DNA of 64,000 nucleotides from an uncultured Flavobacteriaceae bacterium (GCA_943842625.1 CALTCK010000013.1:62001-126000), one strand, 5' to 3'; positions 10,075 through 19,206 are shown, counted from the stretch's first letter. A program made the numbers and translations. Notes: generated from the sequence alone by a model not told the origin.

Positions 10075-11799
10075 ATGCAAAAGAATTTATTAGTTCTAGT
10101 ATTATTATTAGTTCCTTTTTTATCATTTGGACAAGATTTGGAAAAAAAATGGCAATTTTCAAGTATTGAAAATTCAAAAGGAATAGCAATCACGAAAATA
10201 AATAAAGAGACTGATTATCTTAACATATCAGAAAGTTCTTTTTCCTATTATATCGAGTCTAAGAACAACTTAAAAGCAGAAGGAGATCTAATATTTCAGA
10301 ATAAACTACTGGTGTTTTATTATACATCACCTAACGATACCATTAGAAGATATAAAGTTACAGAACATACTGACTCTACTTTAGTTTTTAAAGAAAAAGA
10401 GGTTTATTATAAATTTTACTCGAATAATAATACAACAGAGGAAGTGTCAATGATAATAACTAAAAACAATAAACCTTCGGGTATTGTTCCAAGTCAAGGA
10501 ATTACTTTTACAAGTGTTTGGAAAGGAGTCTTAGGGATGTTTTCCTTGTTATTCATTTCTTTTTTATTTAGCAGCAACAGGAAAGCAATTAATTGGAAAA
10601 CTGTAGGAATTGGGCTAGCCTTTCAATTAATTATAGCAATCGGTGTCTTAAAAGTAGATTTTGTTCAAAATGCTTTTGAAGGGGTTGGAAAAATATTTGT
10701 AAGTATATTGGATTTTACAAAAGCTGGTAGTAAATTTTTATTTGAAGGCTTAGTAGTAGATATGGATACATTTGGATTTATTTTTGCCTTCCAAGTTTTA
10801 CCAACTATTATATTTTTCTCAGCATTAACATCGGTACTGTTTTATTTAGGAATTATTCAAAAGCTCGTAAAAGCATTTGGCTGGATGTTATCTAGGTTAT
10901 TAAAAATATCTGGTGCTGAAAGTTTAAGTGTCGCAGGAAACGTATTTCTTGGTCAGACCGAAGCACCTCTTTTAATAAAAGCTTATTTAGAAAAAATGAA
11001 TAAATCTGAAATGCTTTTAGTGATGATTGGAGGTATGGCTACCGTAGCTGGTGCTGTTTTAGCTGCCTATATTGGTTTTTTAGGTGGCGACGACCCTGCC
11101 CTTAGATTGTTATTTGCTAAACATTTACTAGCAGCTTCTGTGATGGCAGCTCCAGGAGCTATCGTTATATCAAAAATATTGTACCCTCAAACGGAAAAAA
11201 TCAATACTACTGTAGACGTATCCGTTGAAAAAATAGGTACTAATGTGCTAGATGCAATTGCAAATGGGACTACAGAAGGCTTACGTTTAGCCGTAAATGT
11301 TGGAGCTATGTTGTTGGTATTTGTTGCATTTATAGCGATGTTTAACGGAATTTTAGGTTGGTTAGGAGATTGGACCTCCTTAAATGACTGGGTTTCTGTA
11401 AATTCTTCCTACTCTGAACTTTCATTGGAAGCGATTTTAGGAACTATTTTTGCACCGCTCATGTGGTTAATTGGAGTTGCAAAAGAAGATATGATGATGA
11501 TGGGACAACTATTAGGAATTAAATTAGTAGCGAGCGAATTCGTGGGTTATATTCAATTAGCTGATTTAAAAAATACTGCAAATGCTACTCATTTAACTTA
11601 TCAAAAATCAATCATAATGGCCACCTATATGCTCTGTGGATTTGCTAATTTTGCATCCATTGGAATTCAAATTGGTGGAATTGGATCATTAGCTCCAGGG
11701 CAGCGGAAAACTTTATCTAAATTTGGAATGAAAGCGCTAATTGGAGGTAGTATTGCATCATTAATTTCTGCAACCATTGCAGGTATGATTATTGGATAA
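10075..11799 (+). CDS. concentrative nucleoside transporter (CNT/NupC family) with secreted N-terminal domain
   Basis: Inner-membrane nucleoside symporter. The C-terminal 430 residues carry the CNT family's motifs: FLGQTEAPLLIKAYL around residues 289-303, GGMATVAGAVLAAYIG, and near the end GFANFASIGIQIGGIGSLAP. In front of this is a signal peptide (residues 1-20, ending in LSFGQ) and about 130 residues of beta-rich sequence (KKWQFSSIENSKGIAITKI) resembling lipocalin-like domains that accompany CNT transporters in flavobacteria. This N-terminal part would be placed in the periplasm. It sits next to thyA and folA, in keeping with thymidine/nucleotide supply (inference). Confidence 0.9.
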   Translation: MQKNLLVLVLLLVPFLSFGQDLEKKWQFSSIENSKGIAITKINKETDYLNISESSFSYYIESKNNLKAEGDLIFQNKLLVFYYTSPNDTIRRYKVTEHTDSTLVFKEKEVYYKFYSNNNTTEEVSMIITKNNKPSGIVPSQGITFTSVWKGVLGMFSLLFISFLFSSNRKAINWKTVGIGLAFQLIIAIGVLKVDFVQNAFEGVGKIFVSILDFTKAGSKFLFEGLVVDMDTFGFIFAFQVLPTIIFFSALTSVLFYLGIIQKLVKAFGWMLSRLLKISGAESLSVAGNVFLGQTEAPLLIKAYLEKMNKSEMLLVMIGGMATVAGAVLAAYIGFLGGDDPALRLLFAKHLLAASVMAAPGAIVISKILYPQTEKINTTVDVSVEKIGTNVLDAIANGTTEGLRLAVNVGAMLLVFVAFIAMFNGILGWLGDWTSLNDWVSVNSSYSELSLEAILGTIFAPLMWLIGVAKEDMMMMGQLLGIKLVASEFVGYIQLADLKNTANATHLTYQKSIIMATYMLCGFANFASIGIQIGGIGSLAPGQRKTLSKFGMKALIGGSIASLISATIAGMIIG

Positions 11800-11933
11800 G
11801 ACTCTTTTACTAAATTATTCTAGTTAATAACTTTTTATAATAATAAATACTAATAGAAATAATAAATCATGGCTTTATTTATTTTTATCGACAGAGTTGT
11901 TTGATTAATATTTATTTTTTAGAAAAATTATCT

Positions 11934-12758
11934 ATGGTACAATATCACGAGCTTATTAAGCATGTCCTCGAAAATGGAACTGTAAAAAAAGATCGAACAG
12001 GAACTGGAACAAAGAGTGTTTTCGGTTATCAAATGCGGTTTGATTTAAGTAAAGGGTTTCCAATGGTTACCACTAAAAAACTTCATTTAAAATCTATTGT
12101 TCATGAATTGTTGTGGTTTTTAAAAGGAGATACCAATATAAAATATCTTCAAGAAAACGGTGTTCGAATATGGAATGAGTGGGCCGATGAAAATGGAGAT
12201 TTAGGACCCGTTTATGGCTATCAATGGCGTAATTGGAACGGAGATGAAATTGATCAAATCAGTGAAATTATCGAAACACTTAAAAATAATCCAGACAGTA
12301 GAAGGATGCTAGTTTCTGCTTGGAATCCAAGTGTTTTACCTGATACTAGTAAATCGTTTTCAGAAAATGTTGCTAATGGGAAAGCTGCATTACCTCCTTG
12401 TCATGCATTTTTTCAGTTTTATGTAGCCGATGGTAAATTATCATGTCAGCTTTATCAACGAAGTGCTGATATTTTTCTAGGAGTTCCTTTCAATATAGCT
12501 TCATATGCCCTATTTACTATGATGATGGCGCAAGCATGTGAATTAGAAGCAGGAGACTTTATTCATACTTTTGGAGATGCACATATCTATAGTAATCATC
12601 AAGAGCAAATAGAACTTCAGCTATCTCGAGAACCAAAGCCATTACCCAAAATGATTTTAAATCCAAAAATTAAAAATATTTTTGATTTTACTTTTGACGA
12701 TTTTACTTTGGAAGGTTATGAGCACCACCCTCATATCAAAGGAGCAGTAGCCATATAA
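11934..12758 (+). CDS. thyA: thymidylate synthase
   Basis: Converts dUMP to dTMP using methylene-tetrahydrofolate. The 274-residue protein starts [15 protein letters not shown] and has the expected motifs: [40 protein letters not shown], the nucleophile Cys in [13 protein letters not shown], and the dUMP-binding [22 protein letters not shown] 33 bases upstream is also in frame, but the ATG at 11934 matches where the family starts. folA follows on the same strand after 70 bases; it regenerates the tetrahydrofolate that this reaction oxidises. Confidence 0.96.
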   Translation: MVQYHELIKHVLENGTVKKDRTGTGTKSVFGYQMRFDLSKGFPMVTTKKLHLKSIVHELLWFLKGDTNIKYLQENGVRIWNEWADENGDLGPVYGYQWRNWNGDEIDQISEIIETLKNNPDSRRMLVSAWNPSVLPDTSKSFSENVANGKAALPPCHAFFQFYVADGKLSCQLYQRSADIFLGVPFNIASYALFTMMMAQACELEAGDFIHTFGDAHIYSNHQEQIELQLSREPKPLPKMILNPKIKNIFDFTFDDFTLEGYEHHPHIKGAVAI

Positions 12759-12828
12759 AAGTGAAAAGTGAAACCCTAATACTCAAACATTTAAACCAGA
12801 ATAAAATAGTGTTCCGAATAAACAATTT

Positions 12829-13311
12829 ATGATAACCTTAATAGCTGCCGCTGGAATTAATAATGAACTAGGTAAGGATAACGACTTAGTTTGGCATTTA
12901 CCAATTGATTTTAAGCGATTTAAAAAACTAACTACTAACCATCATATAATCATGGGAAGAAAGACATTTGAATCCTTTCCAAAACCACTCCCAAACAGAA
13001 TTCACATCATAATAACTCGTAATGCATCCTATCAAGCAGAAGGGGTTATTGTAGTTCACTCTTTGAAAGAGGCTTTAAATCTTGTTAATAATGATGATCA
13101 ACCTTTTATAATTGGGGGCGGAGAAATTTATAAAATTGGAATGGACGTTGCTGATAAAATCGAATTAACTAGAGTTCATAGTTCTTTTGATGCAGATACT
13201 TTTTTTCCTGAAATTCCTGAGAATGAGTGGAAGTTAGTAAAAGAGGAACATCACCTAAAAGATGATAAGCATCAATTTGATTTTTCATTTCAAACCTTCG
13301 TTAGAAATTAA
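12829..13311 (+). CDS. folA: dihydrofolate reductase
   Basis: NADPH-dependent reduction of dihydrofolate to tetrahydrofolate. The 160-residue length is normal. Visible motifs are the N-terminal ITLIAAAGINNELGKDNDLVWHLPIDFKRF region with the Asp/Glu-equivalent substrate pocket, the NADPH-binding IIMGRKTFESF and the IIGGGEIYK stretch near residue 95. It pairs with thyA just upstream, the classic functional couple. Confidence 0.95.
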   Translation: MITLIAAAGINNELGKDNDLVWHLPIDFKRFKKLTTNHHIIMGRKTFESFPKPLPNRIHIIITRNASYQAEGVIVVHSLKEALNLVNNDDQPFIIGGGEIYKIGMDVADKIELTRVHSSFDADTFFPEIPENEWKLVKEEHHLKDDKHQFDFSFQTFVRN

Positions 13312-13341
13312 TTCAATTAAATTTATGTTCAATTAAAAAGT

Positions 13342-13349
13342 TATTTTTG
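13342..13349 (+). promoter_or_regulatory. promoter -7 box for fabD
   Basis: TATTTTTG followed by CACGC fits the Bacteroidota -7 consensus and lies 41 bases before the fabD ATG. No good -33 TTG is seen. Confidence 0.5.
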
Positions 13350-13390
13350 CACGCTCACAGATACCAATAATAGAAGAAAAACTCACAATT

Positions 13391-14272
13391 ATGAACGCAT
13401 ATATTTTTCCTGGACAAGGAGCGCAATTTACAGGAATGGGATTGGATCTTTTTGAGAATTCTTCAAATGCTAAAAAATTATTTGAAGAAGCTAATGAATT
13501 ATTAGGCTTTGACATCACGAAAATCATGTTTGAAGGGACTCCAGAAGAATTAAAAGAAACTAAGGTGACTCAACCGGCAATTTTTTTGCATTCAACTATA
13601 TTAGCAACAGTACTAGACAAATCTTTTCAACCTGATATGGTAGCGGGACATTCTTTGGGAGAAATTTCTGCTTTAGTTGCTAATAAAACATTGGCTTTTA
13701 AAGATGGATTACTTTTAGTTTCTAAAAGAGCACGAGCGATGCAAAAAGCTTGTGAACTTAAGCCCTCAACAATGGCTGCTGTATTAAGTTTAGACGATGC
13801 TGTTGTAGAAAAAATATGTACTAATACTCCTGGAATTGTAGTCGCTGCAAACTATAACTGTCCTGGTCAATTAGTGATATCTGGTGAAGTGAGTGCCATT
13901 AATCAGGCTTGTGAAGAGATGAAGGAAGCTGGTGCTAGAAGAGCTTTAGTTTTACCTGTTGGAGGTGCTTTTCACAGCCCTTTAATGGAACCGGCTAGAG
14001 AGGAATTAGCCATGGCTATTGAAAATACAAAATTCTCGATTCCTGAATGTCCTATTTATCAAAATGTAAGTGCTATCGCTACCAAAGATCCAGCTATTAT
14101 TAAGAAAAACTTAGTATCGCAATTAACGGCTCCCGTTAAATGGACACAGAGCATGCAACAAATGATTAATGATGGAGCTACAAATTTTGTTGAAGTTGGT
14201 CCAGGCAATGTATTACAAGGCTTAATGAGAAAAATTGACAAAAATGTAGCAACAGAAAAAGCTGCTATTTAA
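13391..14272 (+). CDS. fabD: malonyl-CoA:ACP transacylase
   Basis: Loads malonyl groups onto acyl carrier protein for fatty acid synthesis. The N-terminal FPGQGAQFTGMG motif holds the oxyanion Gln, GHSLGE near residue 84 holds the nucleophile Ser, and GAFHSPLM near residue 195 holds the catalytic His. The length of 293 residues is normal. The gene overlaps the end of the convergent galE by 8 bases. Other fab genes are not adjacent. Confidence 0.95.
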   Translation: MNAYIFPGQGAQFTGMGLDLFENSSNAKKLFEEANELLGFDITKIMFEGTPEELKETKVTQPAIFLHSTILATVLDKSFQPDMVAGHSLGEISALVANKTLAFKDGLLLVSKRARAMQKACELKPSTMAAVLSLDDAVVEKICTNTPGIVVAANYNCPGQLVISGEVSAINQACEEMKEAGARRALVLPVGGAFHSPLMEPAREELAMAIENTKFSIPECPIYQNVSAIATKDPAIIKKNLVSQLTAPVKWTQSMQQMINDGATNFVEVGPGNVLQGLMRKIDKNVATEKAAI

Positions 14273-15288
14273 TTTTTCTTACTTTTTTTTCCCAATCCCA
14301 AGAAGATAATAAGGATTCTTCCATGCTTTTTTCAGCTTTCCAACCTAATACATCATTTGCTTTTTTTGTATCAGCATAAACAGAAATAACATCCCCTTCG
14401 CGCCTGTCAACAATTTTATAGTTTAATTTTTGTTGAGTAACTTTTTCAAAAGCATTTACTACTTCTAAAACGGAACTTCCTCTACCAGTTCCAATATTGA
14501 ATGTTTCAAATTGATTGTCATGACTATTTTTTAAAAGTCGTTGTAATGCAATTACATGTGCTTTTGCTAAATCGACCACATGGATATAGTCTCGAATACA
14601 ACTTCCATCCTCAGTTGGATAATCATCTCCAAAGATGGATAATTGATCTCTTAATCCAGCAGCTGTCTGTGTTATAAATGGAACTAAATTTTGCGGAACT
14701 CCCAGAGGCAATTCTCCTATTTTAGATGAATCATGCGCTCCAATTGGATTAAAATACCTAAGTGCAATCGATTTTAAATTGGATACTCTTACAAGAATCA
14801 TTCAAGATTTCTTCACTTATCTGTTTGGTATTTCCATAGGGTGAAGTCGCTTTTTTGATAGGAGCACTCTCATCTATTGGTAGTTTATCTGGTTCTCCAT
14901 AAACCGTACACGAAGAACTGAAAATAAAGTTTTCAATAGTATAGTTATTACACGCTTGCAATAAGTAAATTAATGTAGATAGATTGTTTTCGTAATACAA
15001 TAATGGATTTTCAACACTCTCTCCTACCGCTTTACTCGCAGCAAAATGAATAATTCCTGAAATATCTTGATGCTTTTCAAAAAATTGAATGACTTCGCTT
15101 TTTTGACGCAAATCAATTTTTTCAAATAGAGGGGTTTTTCCTGTAATTTCAATAATTCCATCCAAGACTTCCATAGAAGAATTTGACAAATTATCAATAA
15201 TCACTACTTCAAACCCCGCATTTTGAAGTTCAACAACAGTATGAGAACCTATGTAACCCAAGCCACCTGTCACTAAAACTTTTTGCAT
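14265..15288 (-). pseudogene. galE: UDP-glucose 4-epimerase, interrupted by a +1 frameshift
   Basis: Interconverts UDP-glucose and UDP-galactose. The first part (15288 down to about 14788) starts with the NAD-binding GGLGYIGSH and includes SSSCTVYG with the active-site Ser/Tyr region and SPYGNTK with its Tyr-x3-Lys. The second part, in another frame, continues SNLKSIALRYFNPIGAH to the end. Removing one base at about 14787 joins them as NDSCK-VSNLKSIALRYF, in line with the family, and gives 340 residues, the normal size. The rest of the coding sequence looks intact, so either a recent mutation or a sequence error is possible. It follows the DegT-type aminotransferase gene directly. Confidence 0.85.
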
Positions 15289-15289
15289 A

Positions 15290-16450
15290 TTAATTGTTTT
15301 TTATAAAATCAATCACGGTTTTCGTAATATACTCAATTTGTTCGTTATCTAATTCGGTATGCATTGGTAAAGAAATCACTTCTTTTACTAATTGATTCGT
15401 TACTTTGAAATCCTCCTCATTGTAACGCTTGTCTGCATATGCTTTTTGGAGATGTAATGGAATAGGATAATAAACTCCACAGGGGATTCCTTTTTGATTT
15501 AAATGGGCTACCAGCGAATCTCGATCGACATTGATGACTTTTAAGGTATATTGATGAAAAACATGACAGTCACAATTCTTCATATCGCAGAAACAGTGTT
15601 CACAACCATAACTAGGAGTTATAATATTTGCTATTCCAGAAAAAGCTTTGTTGTATTTAATAGCTGCTTCGAGTCGTGCCTGATTATAAGCATCTAATTT
15701 TGGGAGTTTTGCTCGCAAAACTGCCGCTTGAATTGAATCCAATCGGGAGTTTACACCAACTACATCGTGATGATACCTTTGATACATTCCGTGATTCACT
15801 ATTCCTCTAATCGTATGAGCCAAATCGTCATCATTTGTAAATATTGCTCCACCATCACCATAACAACCAAGGTTTTTAGAGGGAAAAAAAGAAGTTGAAG
15901 CTACATGCCCAATAGTCCCAGTTTTCTTTTTAGTTCCATCTTTAGACGTGTAAACACCACCTATTCCTTGAGCATTATCCTCAATTACAAATAAATTGTG
16001 AGTATTTGCAATATCCATAATCTCATCCATGTTTGCAGCTAAACCAAATAAATGAACCGGTACAATTGCCTTAGTTTTTGAAGTAATTGCTCTTTTAATT
16101 GCATTCGTATCAATATTAAAGCTTACTGGATCTACATCTACTAACACAGGGGTTAACCCCAATAAAGCAATAACTTCTACCGTTGCAGCAAAAGTGAAAT
16201 CTGCTGTAATCACTTCATCTCCTGGCTTTAGGCCTAATCCCATCATAGCTATTTGTAATGCATCGGTGCCATTTGCACAAGGAATAACATTTTTAACCCC
16301 TAAATAGTCTTCCAATTCTTTCTGGAATCCGTGAACTTCAGGGCCGTTTATAAACGCTGCAGATTCGATTACATTCAAAATAGAACTATCAACTTGTTCT
16401 TTTATTCCACTATACTGACCTTTGAGGTCAACCATTTGTATCTTTTTCAT
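15290..16450 (-). CDS. DegT/DnrJ/EryC1/StrS-family PLP aminotransferase (nucleotide-sugar)
   Basis: Probable sugar aminotransferase of the kind that makes amino sugars for surface polysaccharide. Residues 10-60 show the family pattern NGPEVHGFQKELEDYLG; EVITADFTFAATVEVIALLG forms the cofactor pocket, IEDNAQGIGG carries the PLP-contacting Asp/Gln, and FFPSKNLGCYGDGGAIFTND carries the Schiff-base Lys. An unusual Cys-rich stretch CEHCFCDMKNCDCHVFHQY lies near residues 280-300. It runs into galE with one base between them, pointing to nucleotide-sugar metabolism; the actual sugar cannot be told. Confidence 0.9.
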   Translation of the reverse strand: MKKIQMVDLKGQYSGIKEQVDSSILNVIESAAFINGPEVHGFQKELEDYLGVKNVIPCANGTDALQIAMMGLGLKPGDEVITADFTFAATVEVIALLGLTPVLVDVDPVSFNIDTNAIKRAITSKTKAIVPVHLFGLAANMDEIMDIANTHNLFVIEDNAQGIGGVYTSKDGTKKKTGTIGHVASTSFFPSKNLGCYGDGGAIFTNDDDLAHTIRGIVNHGMYQRYHHDVVGVNSRLDSIQAAVLRAKLPKLDAYNQARLEAAIKYNKAFSGIANIITPSYGCEHCFCDMKNCDCHVFHQYTLKVINVDRDSLVAHLNQKGIPCGVYYPIPLHLQKAYADKRYNEEDFKVTNQLVKEVISLPMHTELDNEQIEYITKTVIDFIKNN

Positions 16451-16508
16451 TTTTTCTAGTAAGTCAGATAATTATTTAAAAATGCAAAGCTTTCTAAAAT
16501 ATTTAGAG

Positions 16509-16539
16509 CAAAATTACAAAATTTGAAATCGGCATACAA
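16509..16539 (-). promoter_or_regulatory. promoter for the DegT aminotransferase-galE operon
   Basis: On the minus strand TTG (16537-16539), 20 bases, then TAATTTTG (16509-16516) fits the Bacteroidota promoter consensus and lies 58 bases before the ATG. Confidence 0.6.
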
Positions 16540-16584
16540 TCTAATTCCTTAAAGAAACGTATTTTAGCTGTACAGTAATTATCG

Positions 16585-17832
16585 ATGCATTTATTATATA
16601 ATTTTTCTACATTTTTAGCAAGCAAGTTAATTTTGCTGTCTCCTCTTTTTAGTCCTAAGATGAGTTTATTTGTGAAAGGAAGAAAATCTGTAGTAAATAC
16701 ATTAAAAAGTACCCTTAAAAAAGGTGATAAGACGATATGGTTTCACTGTGCCTCTTTGGGAGAATACGAGCAAGGAGTTCCTATTATAAAAAAAACAAAA
16801 GAAGAATTTCCTGATCATAAAATCATTGTCAGCTTTTTTTCTCCATCAGGTTTTGAAGTCAAAAAAAATGATAAACTTGCAGACTGCACAGTTTACCTTC
16901 CTTTAGATACTCCAAAAAATGCAAAAAACTTTATTAATTTGTTACAGCCATCAGTGGCTATTTTCATTAAATATGAATTTTGGCCTAACTATCTCTTTGA
17001 ATTAAAAAAGAAAAGTATACCCACAATTTTGGTTTCAGGTTTGTTTCGAAAAGACCAAGTTTTTTTTAAATTTTATGGAGGTTTTATGAGAAGAACTTTA
17101 AATAGTTTTAGTCACTTTTTTGTACAAGACCAACTTTCTAAAAGTTTATTAGAGCAATTAAAAATTTCGCAAGTTTCCGTTAGTGGTGATACTCGATTTG
17201 ATCGAGTTAGCGATCAATTATCTATGAATAACAAATTGGATTTTATAGCCTTATTTAAACAAGATCTTTTTTGTTTAGTTTGTGGAAGCACTTGGCCTAA
17301 AGATGAATCTATTTTAATTAATTATATTAATAATTTTTCAAATAACACAAAGTTTATAATCGCTCCTCACGAGGTAAATAATTTAAGAATTGAAAGCTTA
17401 AAGAAAAAACTGAAAGTAAAAACGGTATTGTATTCTGAGAGAGAAAAATATAATATTTCAGAGTGTCAAGTTCTTATTATCGACACTGTAGGACTATTAA
17501 CTAAGTTATACAGCTATGCTGAAGTAGCTTATATTGGTGGCGGGATAGGAATGGGAGCTAAGGGATTGCATAATATCCTAGAAGCTGCAACCTTCGGAGT
17601 TCCAATTATAATAGGTAAAAATTACACCAATTTTCCAGAGGCAAAAAAATTAAAAGAATTAAATGGGCTGTTTTCAGTCGCCACCCCACAAGAGTTTACC
17701 GATGTTTTTAATCAATTAAAAACAAATACGCCCTTTTGTAAAAAAACAGGATTGATCTCAAAAAATTTTATTTTTAACAACAGAGGTGCTACAGATATAA
17801 TTTTAAATTACCTACGACAATTACAAATTTAA
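16585..17832 (+). CDS. waaA: 3-deoxy-D-manno-octulosonic acid (Kdo) transferase
   Basis: Adds Kdo to the lipid A precursor at the inner membrane, an essential step in lipopolysaccharide synthesis. The 415-residue GT30-type protein has a short hydrophobic N-terminus, then WFHCASLGEYEQGVPII with the conserved Glu and the N-terminal glycosyltransferase domain, and in the C-terminal domain LVCGSTWPKDE, APHEVN and the donor-site AYIGGGIGMGAKGLHNILEAA followed by a Pro-rich turn (GVPIIIG). It is divergent from the sugar aminotransferase gene and convergent with the repressor gene, 5 bases apart. Confidence 0.93.
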   Translation: MHLLYNFSTFLASKLILLSPLFSPKMSLFVKGRKSVVNTLKSTLKKGDKTIWFHCASLGEYEQGVPIIKKTKEEFPDHKIIVSFFSPSGFEVKKNDKLADCTVYLPLDTPKNAKNFINLLQPSVAIFIKYEFWPNYLFELKKKSIPTILVSGLFRKDQVFFKFYGGFMRRTLNSFSHFFVQDQLSKSLLEQLKISQVSVSGDTRFDRVSDQLSMNNKLDFIALFKQDLFCLVCGSTWPKDESILINYINNFSNNTKFIIAPHEVNNLRIESLKKKLKVKTVLYSEREKYNISECQVLIIDTVGLLTKLYSYAEVAYIGGGIGMGAKGLHNILEAATFGVPIIIGKNYTNFPEAKKLKELNGLFSVATPQEFTDVFNQLKTNTPFCKKTGLISKNFIFNNRGATDIILNYLRQLQI

Positions 17833-17837
17833 AAAAC

Positions 17838-18602
17838 TTATTGCAGGCGATTAATTTGTCCTTTTAAATCATCCATAGACTGCTGTAGTTGTTTAAGTAA
17901 AGTACTTTCTGAGGGTTCATCAATACCAAAGGTTAACTTACTGTTGACTTGCCATAACTCCTGAATGTCATTGATATTAACCTCAATTGGCAAGTACTCC
18001 TGGTTTAATGATAGTAGTCTAATTTTTGCAGAATGATTTATTTTTTCAAGTTTTTTTACTAAAACAGAATCATGAAGTACTACAATATAAATTTTATTAT
18101 CTGAAGCCTCAGCGACATTTGAAACAGACCTTCCCAAAACCCAATCATTTGGGCGAATATTAGGCAACATACTATCACCCTCTACCTGAAAACCTCTGTA
18201 GGTAGCATTTCTGAATTGTGGTAGGGGAAAATTAAAAACGGGTAAGGTTTGATACCAATCAACATCCTGTATATTATGTGGATAACCTGCAGCTGCCTTT
18301 TGGTTTACCAATAGGATAGCATCTGTATTATCTTCTTTGACACTAATGACCTTTGGACTTACGTCTTTTCCGTCAATAATAATGTATTGCTGAAAACTTT
18401 CCCCAAATAACCAAAGCGGATTGATTTGAAAATTTTTTAATAAACTCATGACAACTTTCCCTGGAATTTTTGTTTTACCACGTTCAATATCAACGGTGCT
18501 ATGACCTAATTCTAAAAATTCAGCAAACGCTTGTTGCGTATAATTCTGTTCTTCTCGAACTTTTTTAAATCGTTTTGCAGCAATAGTTATCTCCTTATCC
18601 AT
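17838..18602 (-). CDS. XRE-S24 (LexA/CI-like) transcriptional repressor
   Basis: N-terminal helix-turn-helix of the XRE type (TQQAFAEFLELGHSTVDIE, residues 22-40) and C-terminal S24 peptidase-like domain. In the latter Ala-Gly at 105-106 is a likely self-cleavage site, Ser144 (EGDSMLPNIRPNDWVLG) is the nucleophile and Lys183/184 (VLVKKLEK) the general base, so self-cleavage upon DNA damage is plausible (inference from family). A coiled-coil-like tail ends the 254-residue protein. I start at the ATG at 18600-18602; the upstream TTG lies in the -7 promoter box. Two operator-like palindromes lie directly upstream, suggesting autoregulation. Confidence 0.88.
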   Translation of the reverse strand: MDKEITIAAKRFKKVREEQNYTQQAFAEFLELGHSTVDIERGKTKIPGKVVMSLLKNFQINPLWLFGESFQQYIIIDGKDVSPKVISVKEDNTDAILLVNQKAAAGYPHNIQDVDWYQTLPVFNFPLPQFRNATYRGFQVEGDSMLPNIRPNDWVLGRSVSNVAEASDNKIYIVVLHDSVLVKKLEKINHSAKIRLLSLNQEYLPIEVNINDIQELWQVNSKLTFGIDEPSESTLLKQLQQSMDDLKGQINRLQ

Positions 18603-18605
18603 ATT

Positions 18606-18636
18606 CAAATATATATAAATTGTGGAATATTTCCAA
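18606..18636 (-). promoter_or_regulatory. promoter of the XRE-S24 repressor gene
   Basis: On the minus strand TTG (18634-18636), 20 bases, then TATATTTG (18606-18613). The -7 box ends 3 bases before the ATG, so the transcript would be leaderless or nearly so. Confidence 0.65.
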
Positions 18637-18657
18637 TATAATTATGGATATATTCCA
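18623..18657. promoter_or_regulatory. tandem operator-like palindromes
   Basis: Two 13-bp inverted repeats, TGGAATATTTCCA at 18623-18635 (perfect) and TGGATATATTCCA at 18645-18657 (one mismatch), have centres 22 bp apart, about two helical turns. The first lies exactly between the -33 and -7 elements of the repressor gene. They are the likely binding sites of the XRE-S24 protein. Confidence 0.7.
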
Positions 18658-18664
18658 ATTTTAA

Positions 18665-18748
18665 ATGATTTTAAAAGATAAACTAACCAAATCTTCAAAT
18701 TCAACTAATGAAAAAATTATAGATCAATTGGAACATCTAATGAATTAA
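18665..18748 (+). CDS. possible 27-residue peptide divergent from the repressor
   Basis: An ATG 8 bases after the second operator palindrome opens a frame of 27 codons (MILKDKLTKSSNSTNEKIID and onwards to LEHLMN, then TAA). The composition is plausible for a short helical peptide, but I recognise no relative and no clear promoter. LexA-like repressors usually regulate a divergent gene, and this is the only frame in that position, so it could also be the stump of a lost target gene. Confidence 0.3.
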   Translation: MILKDKLTKSSNSTNEKIIDQLEHLMN

Positions 18749-18775
18749 ATTATAATTTATTTTCTTTAAAAATAC

Positions 18776-18805
18776 TTTGATGTTACTTTAAAAGTTTTAA
18801 ATTTG
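18776..18805 (+). promoter_or_regulatory. promoter of the tRNA-Gly/tRNA-Leu pair
   Basis: TTTG (18776-18779), 18 bases, TAAATTTG (18798-18805): a full match to the Bacteroidota consensus, 35 bases before the first tRNA. Confidence 0.8.
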
Positions 18806-18840
18806 CAACCGCTTTGACAGCAAAGCTAGCTCATTTATTT

Positions 18841-18913
18841 GCGAAAATAGCTCAGTTGGTAGAGCGCCACCTTGCCAAGGTGGAGGTCGCGGGTTCGAAT
18901 CCCGTTTTTCGCT
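18841..18913 (+). tRNA. tRNA-Gly (GCC)
   Basis: A 73-base cloverleaf: acceptor GCGAAAA pairs with TTTTCGC, D-arm AGCTCAGTTGGTAGAGC, anticodon stem CCACC/GGTGG with loop TTGCCAA (anticodon GCC) and T-arm GGGTTCGAATCCC. No CCA is encoded. tRNA-Leu follows 29 bases later from the same promoter. Confidence 0.96.
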
Positions 18914-18942
18914 CGATTCGAATTTTCGATAAAAAACCACAA

Positions 18943-19028
18943 GCTGAAGTGGTGGAATTGGTAGACACGCTGGACTTAAAATCCAGTGGACAGTAATGTC
19001 CGTACGGGTTCAAGTCCCGTCTTCAGTA
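18943..19028 (+). tRNA. tRNA-Leu (UAA)
   Basis: An 86-base tRNA with a long variable arm. The acceptor GCTGAAG pairs with CTTCAGT (G-U closing pair), the anticodon stem is CTGGA/TCCAG with loop CTTAAAA (anticodon TAA) and the T-arm is CGGGTTCAAGTCCCG. It marks the left side of the accessory island. Confidence 0.96.
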
Positions 19029-19030
19029 CA

Positions 19031-19063
19031 AAACCCGTAATAAGCTTATTACGGGTTTTTTTT
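19031..19063 (+). terminator. terminator after the tRNA pair
   Basis: The perfect palindrome AAACCCGTAATAAG and its complement (19031-19058) is followed by a T-run. Confidence 0.9.
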
Positions 19064-19206
19064 GATTTCAATAAGTTTCTAAAAAGTTATTTAATAATTT
19101 AATTGTATGTTCAGAAAATAGCTTAAAAGACGCTTAATAAAAATTTCGTGTTTATTTTATTTATTTCGTATTACGCATTTTTTAGTTTAAAATTTGTAAG
19201 CATTTG

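Noticed and set aside
14780-14800. Programmed +1 frameshift in galE and the isoprenoid genes
   Set aside because: The break sites (AAG-A-GTA, CTT-A-GAA, TCC-G-AAT, GAC-A-AAC and others) share no slippery sequence or stop codon in the shifted position, and GalE is not known to be recoded.
18814-18996. 60-codon frame across both tRNAs
   Set aside because: It runs through tRNA-Gly and into tRNA-Leu, whose cloverleaves are unambiguous.
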